Assembly (NCBI GenBank): GCA_900465685.1
Contig: UEGR01000007.1
Coordinates: 186,001-250,000 of the forward strand
Origin: Hyphomicrobiales bacterium
GTDB taxonomy: Bacteria > Pseudomonadota > Alphaproteobacteria > Rhizobiales > Rhizobiaceae
Direction: 5' to 3'
Length of the DNA stretch: 64,000 nt
The notes beneath the pieces are model-generated. The model saw only the letters and a program-made list of their open reading frames with translations. It did not search any database and was not told the origin of the DNA. Shown here one piece after another: positions 63,833 to 64,000 of this stretch. The position numbers and the translations under genes were made by a program. The first letter of the stretch is position 1. The number at the start of each line of letters is the position of its first letter.

Positions 63833-63878
63833 CGCAATCCCGGACGGAAAACCGTTTCACACTTTTCCTGGGATTGCT
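63833..63878. repeat. Second family A palindrome upstream of mutS
   Basis: Perfect arms GCAATCCC (63834-63841) and GGGATTGC (63870-63877) enclose GGACGGAAAACCGTTTCAC and TTTTCCT. It is in tandem with the copy 43 bases away. Confidence 0.75.
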
Positions 63879-63989
63879 TTCAATGATGCATTCATTCGTT
63901 TTTGAATGAATAACTATTCCCAAAAGCGCTGTTTACACATTTCCAGACTGGCGCTATCGAATGCGACCGCACAAGATTCCGGAGGGAAC

Positions 63990-64000
63990 ATGCCAGTCTC
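63990..64000 (+). CDS. Start of a gene cut by the window end (possibly malic enzyme)
   Basis: ATG CCA GTC TC preceded by GGAGGG 5 bases upstream. Only MPVS can be read. In related Rhizobiales a malic enzyme gene is divergent from mutS, so this could be it, but the visible sequence cannot show that. Confidence 0.35.

Noticed and set aside
1-64000. CRISPR array, prophage or insertion sequence
   Set aside because: No regularly spaced repeats, no cas, integrase, transposase or phage structural genes were seen on either strand.

Overview
The window is a contiguous piece of an alphaproteobacterial chromosome, almost certainly from the Brucella/Ochrobactrum group (Brucellaceae). The main pointers are a BA14K-family immunoreactive protein gene, a BabR-like LuxR regulator beside metH, a fused cysNC, an OlsB-type ornithine-lipid acyltransferase beside mutS, the gene orders lptC-lptA-lptB-rpoN-hpf-ptsN and rph/hrcA-grpE, and short intergenic palindromes typical of Rhizobiales. 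No phage, insertion sequence, rRNA operon or CRISPR array is visible. One tRNA gene (tRNA-Pro, CGG) is present.

Layout. 1-2.7 kb: end of a thiamine operon (thiE 3' end, HMP-type binding protein, tenA, permease). 2.9-9.7 kb: an aldehyde dehydrogenase, an ABC exporter preceded by what looks like a leader-peptide attenuator, an LTA-synthase-like phosphoglycerol transferase with a Pho-box-like promoter, and a LacI regulator. 9.8-14.5 kb: an aldehyde/alcohol oxidation unit (DUF779, zinc ADH, aldehyde dehydrogenase) with its GAF-Fis regulator and a near-perfect operator palindrome. 14.6-18.3 kb: a candidate anti-Shine-Dalgarno sRNA, glpD, glpR and a NarL-type regulator with a degenerate receiver. 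18.6-28.5 kb: a Crp/Fnr regulator, tRNA-Pro, cysD-cysNC-cysQ, a BabR-like LuxR gene and metH. 28.7-35.6 kb: BA14K protein, ogt, a Dabb protein and the second sulfur cluster cysG-DUF2849-sulfite reductase-cysH-DUF934. 35.9-42.4 kb: yraN-rsmI-hemW-rdgB-VOC-rph, divergent from hrcA-grpE. 42.5-47.5 kb: TRIC-like channel, adenosine kinase, EI24-like protein, nth, DUF2244, and an Hsp20-DUF1150 pair under a heat-shock promoter and ROSE-type RNA thermometer. 47.5-48.7 kb: an AT-rich island with three tandem small secreted proteins sharing a twin CX7C pattern. 48.7-54.9 kb: ptsN, hpf, rpoN, lptB, lptA, lptC. 55.4-60.9 kb: sppA, ihfB, lapA-like, two methyltransferases, lspA and olsB. 61-63.7 kb: mutS. 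The window ends four codons into another gene.

The two sulfur clusters together cover sulfate activation (CysDN, APS kinase), APS/PAPS reduction (CysH), sulfite reduction, siroheme synthesis (CysG) and PAP disposal (CysQ); metH uses the resulting homocysteine. Most of the window is ordinary core genome. The parts least explained by known families are the CX7C island, the minus-strand sRNA candidate and the leader in front of the ABC exporter.
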